From contig NW_001865082.1 in assembly GCF_000002865.3 (NCBI RefSeq), forward strand, positions 10,094 to 23,926: a stretch of 13,833 nucleotides of DNA, read 5' to 3'. The notes beneath the pieces were generated by a model that saw nothing but the letters and a program-made list of their open reading frames with translations, did no database searches and was not told the origin of the DNA. The position numbers and the translations under genes are program-made. This DNA is from Monosiga brevicollis MX1 (lineage: Eukaryota; Opisthokonta; Choanoflagellata; Craspedida; Salpingoecidae). Positions 1 through 8,456 of the stretch are shown here, in pieces; position 1 is the first letter of the stretch, and each line of letters begins with the position of its first letter.

Positions 1-1
1 G

Positions 2-136
2 ATGCCGACGGTCGGGGCCATGTTGGAGATGGCGCAGGCTGGTGACCTGAGTCGCGTGACTCCGGCTGATATGCGTGCAATTGGTAGGTGGGGTTGATGG
101 CGTGTGGGGTGTGTTGGTATATCCCTTGTTTGTGAA

Positions 137-178
<42 letters not shown>

Positions 179-1006
179 ACTGTTCATTTGTGGCCGCCCA
201 CGCGCGCAGACGGCATGGGTCAAACAGCGCTTCACCTGGCCATTGGCCAGGGCGACATTAGGGCTGCGCAGGTGCTCATTGAGGCTGGCATTGACGTCAA
301 TCGTGATCGCACGTTCCGAGTAAGTGGGGCAACCTGTCAAGAATTTGTTGCAGGGCTGCCTTGTCCATGTTTACGAGGCCTTCTCACCGCGGGTTGGCCG
401 GTAGGGATACGGGCCTCTACACATGGCTGCAGGCAAAAATTTGACCAGCCTTGTTGAGCTCTTAATACTCGCGGGTGCCGAAGTCAATAGGCTTGCCGTT
501 AGCCGGTTCGATTGTCTGCCTGGTCCCATTCCTCCGGCCCCTTAGCCTTTCTGCACGTCCCAAAGTCCATGTTGCCTGCCTTGCCTCACGGCTGGTCTTC
601 ACAGCATGACGCCGTTGCACATTGCAGCTAAGCAGGGTAGCCTTGAGGCGGCTCATCTGCTGCTCGAACACGGCGCACACGTTCATACCGTCGATCGAGT
701 CAGTCCCTAACATCACCTTGCTTGTGTAGGCTTGCCCTCCCCCGTTTTTTTTCCCCCTCACCGCCTCCATCAAGAGGCACCTGCCGAGACTCGGAAATGG
801 TTTTCATTATCACCTTGGCTTCCAACTGACTATGGGGGCGCCCGGGTGCCTACGCCGCTTTTTAGACTGGAAAAACACCGCTGGACTATGCACGAGATCG
901 AGGCGATGAGGCGCTCACGGCGCTTTTGAATGCTCGGCGCCAAGCCGACGACGACACTGACAATGGCGCTTCTGCTGCCCCTCCAGCAGCGGGGCTTCCA
1001 TTCATG
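2..1006 (+). other. Ankyrin-repeat exons 1-5 of the U-box gene
   Basis: Five small exons encode about four ankyrin repeats. Recognisable cores are GQTALHLAIGQGD (exon 2, from 217), GYGPLHMAAGKN (exon 3), MTPLHIAAKQGS with LLLEHGAHVH (exon 4) and GKTPLDYARDRGDEALTALL (exon 5). Introns are 84-209, 320-404, 506-604, 699-865 and 1007-1135, of which three of the first four fall close to repeat boundaries. Most donors are ordinary (GTAGGT, GTAAGT, GTCAGT, GTGAGA). The intron-3 donor GTTCGA is weak, but it is the one that restores the six-residue ankyrin spacing and phase 2. After the last repeat comes an acidic, Ala/Pro-rich spacer (ADDDTDNGASAAPPAAG). Confidence 0.8.
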
Positions 1007-2353
1007 GTGAGACTGGTCTCTGCCCTTTATCGCCTTCACCCCTTCATCGCCTTCACCCCTTCATCGCCTTCACCCCTTCATCGCCTTCACCCCCAACATA
1101 AGCTTCCCCTCACGCTCCTTTACTTGCTGGCTCAGGTTCGTTGCTATGATGAGCGCGCTCGGACCTTGCGCCACACCTTGGATGCTCAAATAGCCCAGCG
1201 CCAGCGACAGGAGAAGGCATTGGCAGATCTGCAGGCGGCCGTGGATCAGCGACTGGAGCAAAACATTGCCCAACTTCGAGCTACTGCACAGCAAGAAAAG
1301 CATGAGCTCGAAATTGTTCACAACATGGATCTCAATGTTGTGCGTGACCAAGCTCGAGCGACAGAGCGCGCCCTTCGCGTGGCTGAACAGCAGCTTGACA
1401 ATTGGCGTGCAACCCTGTTGATGGGAGACCCTGAGCTTTTGGATGTCTCTGATGTGGCCACAATTTGTTCACGCCTTGGGCTTCAAAACGCAAGCACAGC
1501 TCTCACTCAACACAACCTAGACGGTCCAGCACTCTTTGCTAGCAGCGAGCGAGATCTCGTGGCAGCCCTCAACTTGACGCGCCTCGGCGATGCGCGCCGC
1601 CTGTCGCTGTTTCGCGGAAGCTTCAAGCAACGACAGCTGTCATCGCGCCTCATCAATCTGGATAGTCTGTATGAACGGGGCGCCGGATCGAGTGCTCAGG
1701 TCAACAGCAAGGTGACACACGCCGTGGATGGTAGTTCAGACGATACATCCGACAGTAGTGAGGCCGTGGCTGCTCGCCTGAATCGCCAGCTCATCTCCAA
1801 CGTTCAAGAATGGACTGTCGAAGAGGTGTTGCGTTTCTTGCGGCTCCATGAAGAAGCGCCCGAGCCGTGCCTCGAAGCCGTTCAGGCGCATGACATTGAT
1901 GGCGCTGTCCTGTGCTCCCTGACCCGGGAAGACATGTCCACTTGGCTGCCCACATTGCCGGGGCCGTTGCAAACGGTGCTGCTGGATGTGGGGGGGCGCT
2001 TGCGTCTTGCAGCCGAAGGTACACAAAATCACGATGCAGAACAGCTTGCTGCCCTAGTAGAGCAGCTGCAAACCCTCTGTGTGCAGTACTCCCAACGCTA
2101 CGAAACCTTGACCAACCCACCCGATGCATACGTGTGTCCAATCACGCGCAATATCATGGAAGATCCCGTTGTGGCAGAGGATGGCAACACGTATGAGGGT
2201 GAAGCAATCCGAGCGTGGCTAGCACGCCATTTGACCAGCCCCCTCACCCGTGCGCCCATGGGACCTAATACCATTCAGAATCAGACGCTGAAGCGTGCTA
2301 TTAGCGCCTGGCGTGCTGCCTGCATTGCCTCGGCACTGAGTGCCTCCTCCTGA
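2..2353 (+). CDS. Ankyrin-coiled-coil-SAM-SAM-U-box protein, probable E3 ubiquitin ligase (5' end possibly cut)
   Basis: Probable E3 ligase: the C-terminal U-box would bind an E2 enzyme, while the ankyrin and SAM segments would recruit substrates or partners. I splice it as exons 2-83, 210-319, 405-505, 605-698, 866-1006 and 1136-2353. All introns are GT-AG, phases agree at every junction, and the ankyrin spacing (VN, six residues, TPLH) stays in register across them. The product is about 581 residues: ankyrin repeats at about 20-165, a coiled coil at 177-275, SAM-like segments near 274-338 and 399-465, and a U-box at 505-571. The first ATG, at 2, is the earliest visible, but the frame may continue upstream of the window, so the start is uncertain. 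I know no animal protein with exactly this order; human WDSUB1 pairs SAM with a U-box behind WD40 repeats instead. Domain calls are strong for ankyrin and U-box, good for SAM2 and moderate for SAM1. Confidence 0.85.
139..175 (+). repeat. (CT)n microsatellite in intron 1 of the U-box gene
   Basis: About eighteen uninterrupted TC units lie in the intron at 84-209, 34 bases upstream of the acceptor. In transcript orientation this is a polypyrimidine tract and may serve acceptor recognition. The open frame across it (Leu-Ser repeats) is not coding. Confidence 0.97.
1031..1093 (+). repeat. 17-base tandem repeat inside intron 5 of the U-box gene
   Basis: Three perfect copies of the 17-mer cgccttcaccccttcat (1031-1047, 1048-1064, 1065-1081) are followed by a partial fourth. 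The array lies in an intron of 129 bases (1007-1135) bounded by GTGAGA and CTCAG. It is pyrimidine-rich on the transcribed sense. Because 129 is a multiple of three and the intron has no stop in the coding frame, a retained intron would still be translated. Confidence 0.95.
1136..1998 (+). other. Coiled coil and two SAM-like domains of the U-box protein
   Basis: The first part of exon 6 encodes about 95 residues rich in Gln, Glu, Arg, Leu and Ala with heptad-like spacing (for example TLRHTLDAQIAQRQRQEKAL), consistent with a coiled coil and hence self-association. A first SAM-like segment follows (LLDVSDVATICSRLGL to ALNLTRLGDARRLSLF, about 1427-1620); it has the helical pattern and an LDGPALF motif in place of the usual DGxxLL. 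After a Ser/Asp-rich spacer, a clearer SAM domain starts at EWTVEEVLRFLRL (about 1810) and contains HDIDGAVLCSLTREDM. SAM domains commonly polymerise or bind one another. The tandem pair next to a coiled coil suggests an oligomeric protein. Confidence 0.7.
2118..2330 (+). other. U-box domain
   Basis: The C-terminal segment begins PPDAYVCPITRNIMEDPVVA and continues GNTYEGEAIRAWL, SPLTRAPM and TLKRAISAW. This follows the U-box consensus almost position by position: the Cys-Pro-Ile start, the DPVV strand, the G-x-TYE-x-x-AI-x-x-W helix, the S/C-P-x-T loop, and the closing L-K-x-x-I-x-x-W. A U-box is a RING-like fold held by hydrogen bonds instead of zinc, so the lack of further zinc-ligand cysteines is expected. 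In known proteins it binds E2 enzymes of the UBC4/5 type. It ends about ten residues before the stop codon, so it is the terminal domain. Confidence 0.92.
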
Positions 2354-2466
2354 ATCGATGTCATCAGATGTGCTTGATTTCATGTGATTTCACCTTTCGT
2401 GTCGTATCTCAATGTGTTCCGAGGCACATCGCGTTACTCTCATCAGTCACCAACACAAATCACAAT

Positions 2467-2472
2467 AATAAA
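2467..2472 (+). promoter_or_regulatory. Candidate poly(A) signal of the U-box gene
   Basis: The hexamer AATAAA lies 114 bases after the U-box stop codon in an AT-rich stretch (2456-2478). It is the only canonical hexamer I found between the two convergent genes. No TTTATT, the reverse-strand form, was found for the opposing TSC2 gene. Confidence 0.45.
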
Positions 2473-2583
2473 AATTATCGTTGAGTTTCGTCGTCTTCAG
2501 ACTCCACGTCGGGTTTTTGTACAAGTGCTGCGCAAATGCTCAAACCTGAAACCTCTAAGCCCTGAACTTGAACAAGTGAGGCT

Positions 2584-3027
2584 TTGAAATTCCATCGTCG
2601 CGAAAAAGTTCGCCAGAGGAAGCCTCGTTCTACTTTTAAAAATGTGGCCAAAATTATTGAAAAATATGCTCGAGAACTGTGCTGCACACATGCAATCAAG
2701 GTTGCACGTCGCCGACTCTCTCGTCGTCTTTGTGCCTGGAAAGAATACTGGCAAGGGAAGGAATCTTATGTAGTGTTAATTCGTCTGGGTCACTCTAAAC
2801 CCATCAGCTCCCACTGGGCGCACAACACAAACACAACGGGGAGGACTTTGGCTGTGCCAGCCAATGCTCCCCCCCATGATGACTTGAGGACCTTGAATGT
2901 ATGGTCACGGGCACGGCCCGCGTTTCAAGTCATGATGGGCAAGCAGACAAGCAAAAAAACAAACAAAAAAACAAAAAACAAATCGGAAGGCTCTGCAGGT
3001 AGACCAGCGGACGCTCGATCAAGGTAG
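2584..3027 (+). other. Doubtful AT-rich Lys/Arg-rich open frame
   Basis: The frame is open for about 147 codons. Its first half has a protein-like look, with basic helical segments such as FKNVAKIIEKYAREL and AIKVARRRLSRRLCAWKEYW, and uses A/T-ending codons much more than the neighbouring exons. Its second half runs into the A-rich tract and looks non-coding. A possible donor (GTGAGG, 2576) just upstream ends another short basic frame (2466-2575), so the two might be exons of one small gene or a decayed remnant. I recognise no family. It could equally be the 3' untranslated region of the U-box gene. Confidence 0.2.
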
Positions 3028-3131
3028 ATAAGCCTTGTTCAAGCTCGAAGGTCAAGATGCAAGCCACCCTTTACGGTAACAACGTCCATGCAACATGCTA
3101 GGGGAGGAGATGGGTCACAGACACATGAGAT

Positions 3132-4385
3132 TCATCTGTTGTGGTGATACTGATTTTTAGTCAAGCTTGCATGAGCTACACCAGGTAAGCTTACCGCTGG
3201 GTTACAATTGTCAGGAAACGGAACACCAAAGCGCTCCAAAATACGCTGCGAAGTGACGTTCATAGTGACACACAGAATGTTGAGGCCCGTCACGTTGGAG
3301 TCAAGAGGCTGCAGGTAGCAATAGCAAAGCGCGAGCAACACACACCTCAATCTGCTTGAAGCGATCCAAAAAAGTGGTGGGTTGCTTTCGGTGGGCCAAA
3401 ACGGCCAGATTGGCATGCATGGCCACCTGCCGCACGTAAATAGCCGCATATTCGGTGCTCACAATCCGATGACTGGACACGGCCACAAACTTCTCCATGC
3501 CCTTGCGAATATGCACAGACACTCGGTAGTTCAAGGAATCCAATGGCTGTAGATTGAAGGCCCGGGGTGAGTGCAAAGACAATGAGCACGGGGGTCGCTG
3601 CGGAAGCTGCGACGCTAACGCACCTCGATGACAATAAAAACAAAGTTGACAGCGCCTGGAAGCCAGTCACGATCAAATTCCTGATGCGAATCATTGAACA
3701 CCTGGAGACAAATCCGGATGGAAGAGGCGAGCTGTCAAGAAGGGCGGTGGAACCAGGGAGGAAACGTCGTGGGCCAGCATCGTACCAGAGTCACATGGTC
3801 GTTGCTGATGAAGCGAGTCTTGTTCATGCACTTCTCATCGCGCTCGAGGTTCGGCATGAGTGTTGCCACATGGAAGACGACGCTTGTCAACGCATCCTGT
3901 CGACAAAGCAAGCCCAGCGTGAGAACAAGAGTTTTTGAAGATATGTCAAAGCTTGCGCCTACGTACCTTCCAAACATAAGCAAAGAGACCATCACGATCC
4001 TCCTTTGTATCCAAGCCGCCGCAGTACTCCGAGGCATTCCTCAGCCGAATCAGATTCTACTCGGGAGAAGGGGCACAAGAGCAAGAAAATCAAAGTCGAT
4101 GAGGTAAAATGCAAGAAAAACAAAAATATTATCCAAAATACAAACAAACAAGGGCCACGGGCCAGCCGCTGTGGTCCACGGCGAGCAAACAAAGCCCGAT
4201 AGAATGCGCAGAGGGACGAGCTGAAAAAAGGTGTCGCAGGTTCATACCCCAAGACCCTCGAGAAACTGTGTGTAGCGCAGCGAGCCGCACGGATTTCGTA
4301 AAATCTCTGGAGCCGAGGCTTGTCCGGGTGCCACATACACGACGCCAATCTTGTGCGTCTCCAACGCAGGCGTCCGATCTAAGAG
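3132..4385 (-). other. TSC2: TSC2 exons 23-28: RapGAP catalytic domain
   Basis: This is the best-conserved part. Exon 23 (LLDRTPALETHKIGVVYVA, then SLRYTQFLEGLG) matches human LLDQIPSYDTHKIAVLYVG and YRYTEFLTGLG. Exon 24 gives EYCGGLDTKEDRDGLFAYVW (human VYLGGLDVCGEDGQFTYCW). Exon 25 gives VVFHVATLMPN, then FISNDHVTLV; the Asn in SND (codon 3803-3801) aligns with the catalytic asparagine thumb of human tuberin (N1643) and Rap1GAP. Exon 26 gives VFNDSHQEFD and VNFVFIVIE (human VYNDSGEDFK, FNFVHVIVT). Exon 27 gives PLDSLNYRVSVHIRKGMEKF and RQVAMHANLAVLAHR. Introns here are only 70-191 bases. A working GAP is therefore likely. The tail after exon 27 is short and unlike the human calmodulin-binding end. 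Confidence 0.95.
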
Positions 4386-7300
4386 CTAGAAAACCAAAAG
4401 AAACAGCATCGTCGACGCAAGGGCCAAGAGCCAGGAGAGAGACACGTGAGAACCTCCTTCCAACTGTTTGATGTCACAGCAAGGCAAGCCACGCGGACCT
4501 GAAGGGCGCCATACAGCTCCGAGTTTTCAAACGCGTTTTGTGAAATGGTAATCTGATTGTGGTCAAAAAGCTTTTCGGTAAACGCCGTGTTAGTGGGTGC
4601 AGGCGTGAACGAGTCCTTGGGTCGTGTGCGACGCGCAGGTTCGGCATGTCCATCCCCGCTATTAGGAGGTGCGGCACGCTGCAGCGCCAAGAGCGAATCG
4701 CTCTCCAGCAGATAAGGAGGCATTCGCGTGTTGGAGAAGGCAAAGCGGATAAGGGAGCTCGAGAGGACGATGTCACTCTCCTTGCGCGCATCCTCAGCCT
4801 GCAAATCAAACTTGTCGAGCAGTTCCTGTGCAATCGCTAGCTGCGGATGCGCGGCGATGGTCGAAGAGCGACGGCGTCCTCGTTGACCTCGGCCCGTGGT
4901 CTTCTTCTCATTGCTCTCGGGAATGTCCCCCGTCTCGCGTGCATGGCCGGACTGAATCTTCCCCTCGGAATAGCGCTTTGAAGCCATTTGCTGCTCGCGC
5001 ACCTTGCGCCGCGTGGCCTCGAGAAGCGAACTGTCTAGGGAGCTGTGACGTGGCGGGGCCGCAGCGCCTTGATCATTGAGACGCGCAAGTCCCGTTACAT
5101 CATTGACCACAGGGTCCTGAAGCAAAGCCAAGGTTTTTGAGCCAAGTTCAGCCTCGCCGGCGAGAGCGTTGCTCGACGTTTCATCAACGTTGTTTCCTGA
5201 ATCTGTAGACTCGACAGCACGGGTCGCGGCGGTCGAAGACGCTCGTGCAACGCCCGAGGTAGATTCTTCGGCCACATCGTCCAGTTCTTGAGAGGCAGTT
5301 TTTTGTTTGCGCCGGTCATCCGACGGTGAGACTGGCGATGGCGAGTTGGATATTGAATCGCGAGTTGGAACGGCCGCCGCTGTGCGGATGGCCGACAACT
5401 TGCTGGGGGCCTTGCGAAGCTCCTTGGTGGGGGCCGATTCCTTTTCTTCCTCAGAGGCCGCCTTTGCTTGCTGCCGTACCTGTGGTGCATCAAAGCGCGT
5501 TGAGCCCTTGGAGATGATGGAGGTGACCACCGCTTCTCTGGGAGAAGTTTCAAGTTCCTCTCTGGGTTCCGTGCCGCCCCGAGCGCGATCTGTGTTCTTC
5601 GCCAAGGGCAAAGGACGATCGTTGGGTAGCGGCAGGTCGGACAGAAGCGGCGCCTTGTCTGCGGTATTGTGGGGGTCCGACCGCAGAGGTGCGGATTTGT
5701 TTGCATCACCGCGAGCAGAGGCATCGGTGTCCTTGTTGTCATTGGACAAAGCTTTGTCGTCGGCATCTTGCTCAGAGCTGCTAACAGAGGGCTTGGTGGT
5801 GGGTGGCGCGGTCGTGCTAGCGCTGGTCACGCCTCCATAGCCATCAATGCGCGTGCTGCTGGTGCGAGTGGGGGCCATTGAGCCACTGGTGTCGGATGGC
5901 TCGACGGTGTCCGCCTCGGTGCTCGGTGCTGGTGACACCGCACCAGGTGAATGATCCTTAAGCTCATCACCCGCACGCCGCATTACGATTGGATCAAAGG
6001 CGGGGTGCGTGGCCTCGGGCACAGCAGGAGCGCTTGCAGGCCCTTCCAGCGAGCTAGCACGAAGGCCTCGACTCGGGGTTGGCGATCCTGGCACTAGCAA
6101 AGATGGCGAGCGCGGTACTGGGACGGCCATTGTGGGCAAGCCCATACTATCCCGAGCTTGTGCCTAGCGTCGTCGTCAGATGTGCATTGACGCGAAGTGA
6201 TTGACCAGTGAGTAAGCGCTGTAAGAGATTGACAGGCCAGAAAAAGTTGGAGAGACAGAAAAGGAAAAGCTGCGAGCAAGAAAACAAACAAAAAAAAAAA
6301 AAAAAGCGTGTGTTTAAAAACTATACCGTCAAGTCTTCCGTGCTGTATGCATCGCGAGAACCGCTTGCGCGGGAGTGTGCTGCTTCGACCAGCGTGGCTC
6401 TGCTTGTGACGTTTGGGGGTGAGCGGCTTAGATCATCCAGCGACATGGCTGACCGGGGTGGCCCCAACGGGAGTGAAGATGACAAAGTCGTCCGCCTCGA
6501 CCGAAAGCGTTGCGTTGCACGGAGCTTCATCACACCCCGAAACTTGGAAGGCGAATCCTCTGAGTGCCACGAAGAGAAAGGCGGGTCAGAACAAGATAAT
6601 GGATGAGTCAGCCGTCCCGTAGAAGTGAGGTGCAGACAGCAAACTGCCCAGACGTTCACAGTGCAGCAATGCGCTTGCGCAAGAGAAGTAGAGAAAGAGA
6701 GAAGGAGAGAAGGAGAGAAGGAGAGAAGGAGAGAAAGAGAGAAAGAGAGAAAGAGAGAAGGAGAGAAGGAGAGAAGGAGAGAAGGAGAGAAAAAGAAAGG
6801 GGGAGGGGGATAGCAGCCGTGGCTGCATAGTGGTATGATGTGCGCGTGGTGTACCTGATGGATCTTCGCTCAAATTTTCCTCTAGATTGCGAGCAAGTTG
6901 TGCTCTTTGCAGGCGGGTCATGTCCAGCGCAGATGCCATCGGCAGGGACCCAGGCAAGGAGGAAGCCACGGGTTCGTTTGTGTCCTCACGTTGCATAGCG
7001 GCCTCGCGCACAATTCGGCTTTGCTCCTCAAAGTCTGCCTCACCCAGGGGTATCACGTCCAGCGCATCCGTGTTCTCTGGATAGTGTTCGGACGCGGGTG
7101 ATGCCATGTTGCTGTGATCGGTCTGCAGGGCCGAGCGTTGGCTCACACTTCGTGAACGGGGTGGCAATAGGCCGCGAGAGGGCACCATGCTGAGATTAAG
7201 AGGTGTGATGGATACCTGACGCCGATGAACCAGGTTGTTGCTGCTTGGTGCTGCACTGCTTCGGTCCATGCGACTGAGACTGAGGCGCCTACGGCGCGCC

Positions 7301-8410
7301 GATGCCAGAGTCTCACCCACAGCATGCTCCTCCAGCTCATCGGCCTCGGCATGTTCATTTGCGTCACTGCTACCCTCATGTTCGTTCAGGTCCGCAATGG
7401 TCGTAACATCATCGTCCCCGTTTGCACTGTCGGCATCCTCATTGTCGTCAGTGCCCATGAATTCACTAATCGCAGAGTTGGAGAGCACTCGACGACGAGA
7501 GATGGGGCTATTAGGGGCACTGAGGCCCTGGTATGGCTGCAGCGTACCACTGCGCAAAAGTGGACGACGCATCAAAGGCCCACCGGTAGTCTCAGCCTCA
7601 GAAGAGAGGCCAGCGCCGAAGGTAAAAACGGGGTCAGCTGCAGGCAAGGCACTGTGCACGCGACGTAATTTGTTGTGTTCGACTACCGCGGGCAAAGGCT
7701 CATCCAATGTTTTGAGCACGTCGCCGGGAAACACCGCCGGCGTCTGCGTTTGTGCAGCCACTTTGAGGGCCGGCCGCTGCTCGACTCGACTCGGCGAGGC
7801 GCTCAGAATGCTCGGGTTCAGATCGAGGACGTTGAGCGAGTTGACAATCGGGCTGACGCCGCTCCCGCTGTTGGCACCACTCGCTGGTCCTGGGGCACCT
7901 CGCCGCGCACCCTCCTCAAAGACATCACCGCTCTCTTCTTGAAGGGATTCGAGGTGGCTAACCAAGTCGGGTCCTAGCGATTTGAGCCAAACATCCAAAG
8001 CAGAGCTGCCCTGAAGTACCGGCTCCACGTTGGACATGATGCGTGTAATCCAAGCCACTGTGCCCACGCTTGATCGCAGACGCATCTACACGGTAACGTG
8101 GCATGTAAACGCAATATGAGCCACACCTGGCGAAGTGGGGCGCAACTAGCCCAAACAGCCTCTTGAATCAAATGCCACCCTCCCCCAACATACATACACG
8201 GACATTGATGCTCTGATCTCACCTCCATCCAGCCTGAAGGGCTACAGCGCGCGGTAACTAGCACGTTGCCGTGCCGCCAGTAGGTCACGTGTGTATCTGA
8301 GGGTAGGTAGGATAGGGTGGAGGCATTTTTCATCCGGAAGAGGCTTTCTACATCTGGCGGCAATGCCTGTCACCAGCCAACCCACAAGAATGCCTCATGA
8401 ACTCTGGGTG

Positions 8411-8456
<46 letters not shown>

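Larger units (their letters stand above)
2354..3114. other. Convergent intergenic region
   Basis: About 760 bases separate the two stop codons. The stretch holds the candidate poly(A) signal at 2467, an AT-rich open frame at about 2584-3027 described separately, and an A-rich tract at 2941-2983 (runs of A broken by C). I see no tRNA, no repeat family and no convincing gene. Confidence 0.6.
4499..8085 (-). other. TSC2: TSC2 exons 20-22: expanded disordered linker with phosphosite-like motifs
   Basis: Three exons (8085-6855, 6559-6327, 6163-4499) give about 1,040 residues between the central region and the GAP domain. They are dominated by Ser, Thr, Pro, Ala, Asp and Glu, with little predicted order. 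Exon 20 includes an acidic run (GTDDNEDADSANGDDD) flanked by basic Ser motifs: SRRRVLSNS near 7471-7507, RRRRLSLS near 7265-7305, HRRQVS near 7205-7225 and RSRSVS at 7141-7158. Exon 22 has RGRRRSSTIA near 4853-4885. Several fit R-x-R-x-x-S/T, the Akt-type consensus. Exon 22 starts after GCTAG at 6164; earlier acceptors run into stops or the wrong frame. Its last part (SLIRFAF to FENSELYGALQ) begins the RapGAP homology. Confidence 0.8.

Noticed and set aside
104-457. Open frame with a Leu-Ser repeat running into an ankyrin-like segment
   Set aside because: The Leu-Ser run is the translated (CT)n microsatellite of intron 1. Only 210-319 is exon; the frame then reads on into intron 2.
1031-1093. 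Possible CRISPR-like repeats
   Set aside because: The 17-mers are directly adjacent, with no spacers, inside a eukaryotic intron.
4231-4260. tRNA T-arm-like string (ggttcatacc)
   Set aside because: It spans the donor of TSC2 exon 23 and has no matching acceptor stem or D-arm around it.
3132-4385. RapGAP exons as a separate Rap1GAP or RalGAP gene
   Set aside because: The LLDRTPALETHKI and GGLDTKEDRDGLFAYVW segments match tuberin best from memory, and exon 22 joins in phase to the GAP exons downstream of the tuberin regions.
5095-5766. Minus-strand 223-codon frame rich in Arg, Pro and Thr
   Set aside because: It is a frame-shifted shadow of TSC2 exon 22. The reading chosen connects in phase to the RapGAP exons; this one does not.
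5307-5840. Long plus-strand open frame of 177 codons
   Set aside because: It lies antisense to TSC2 exon 22, is Ser/Gly/Val-rich without domain features, and is explained by the codon composition of the Ser-rich linker on the other strand.
8411-8454. Poly(A) tail of an inserted retrotransposon
   Set aside because: No element body, no target-site duplication and no open frame adjoin it; the tract fits the pattern of other intronic T-runs in transcript sense.
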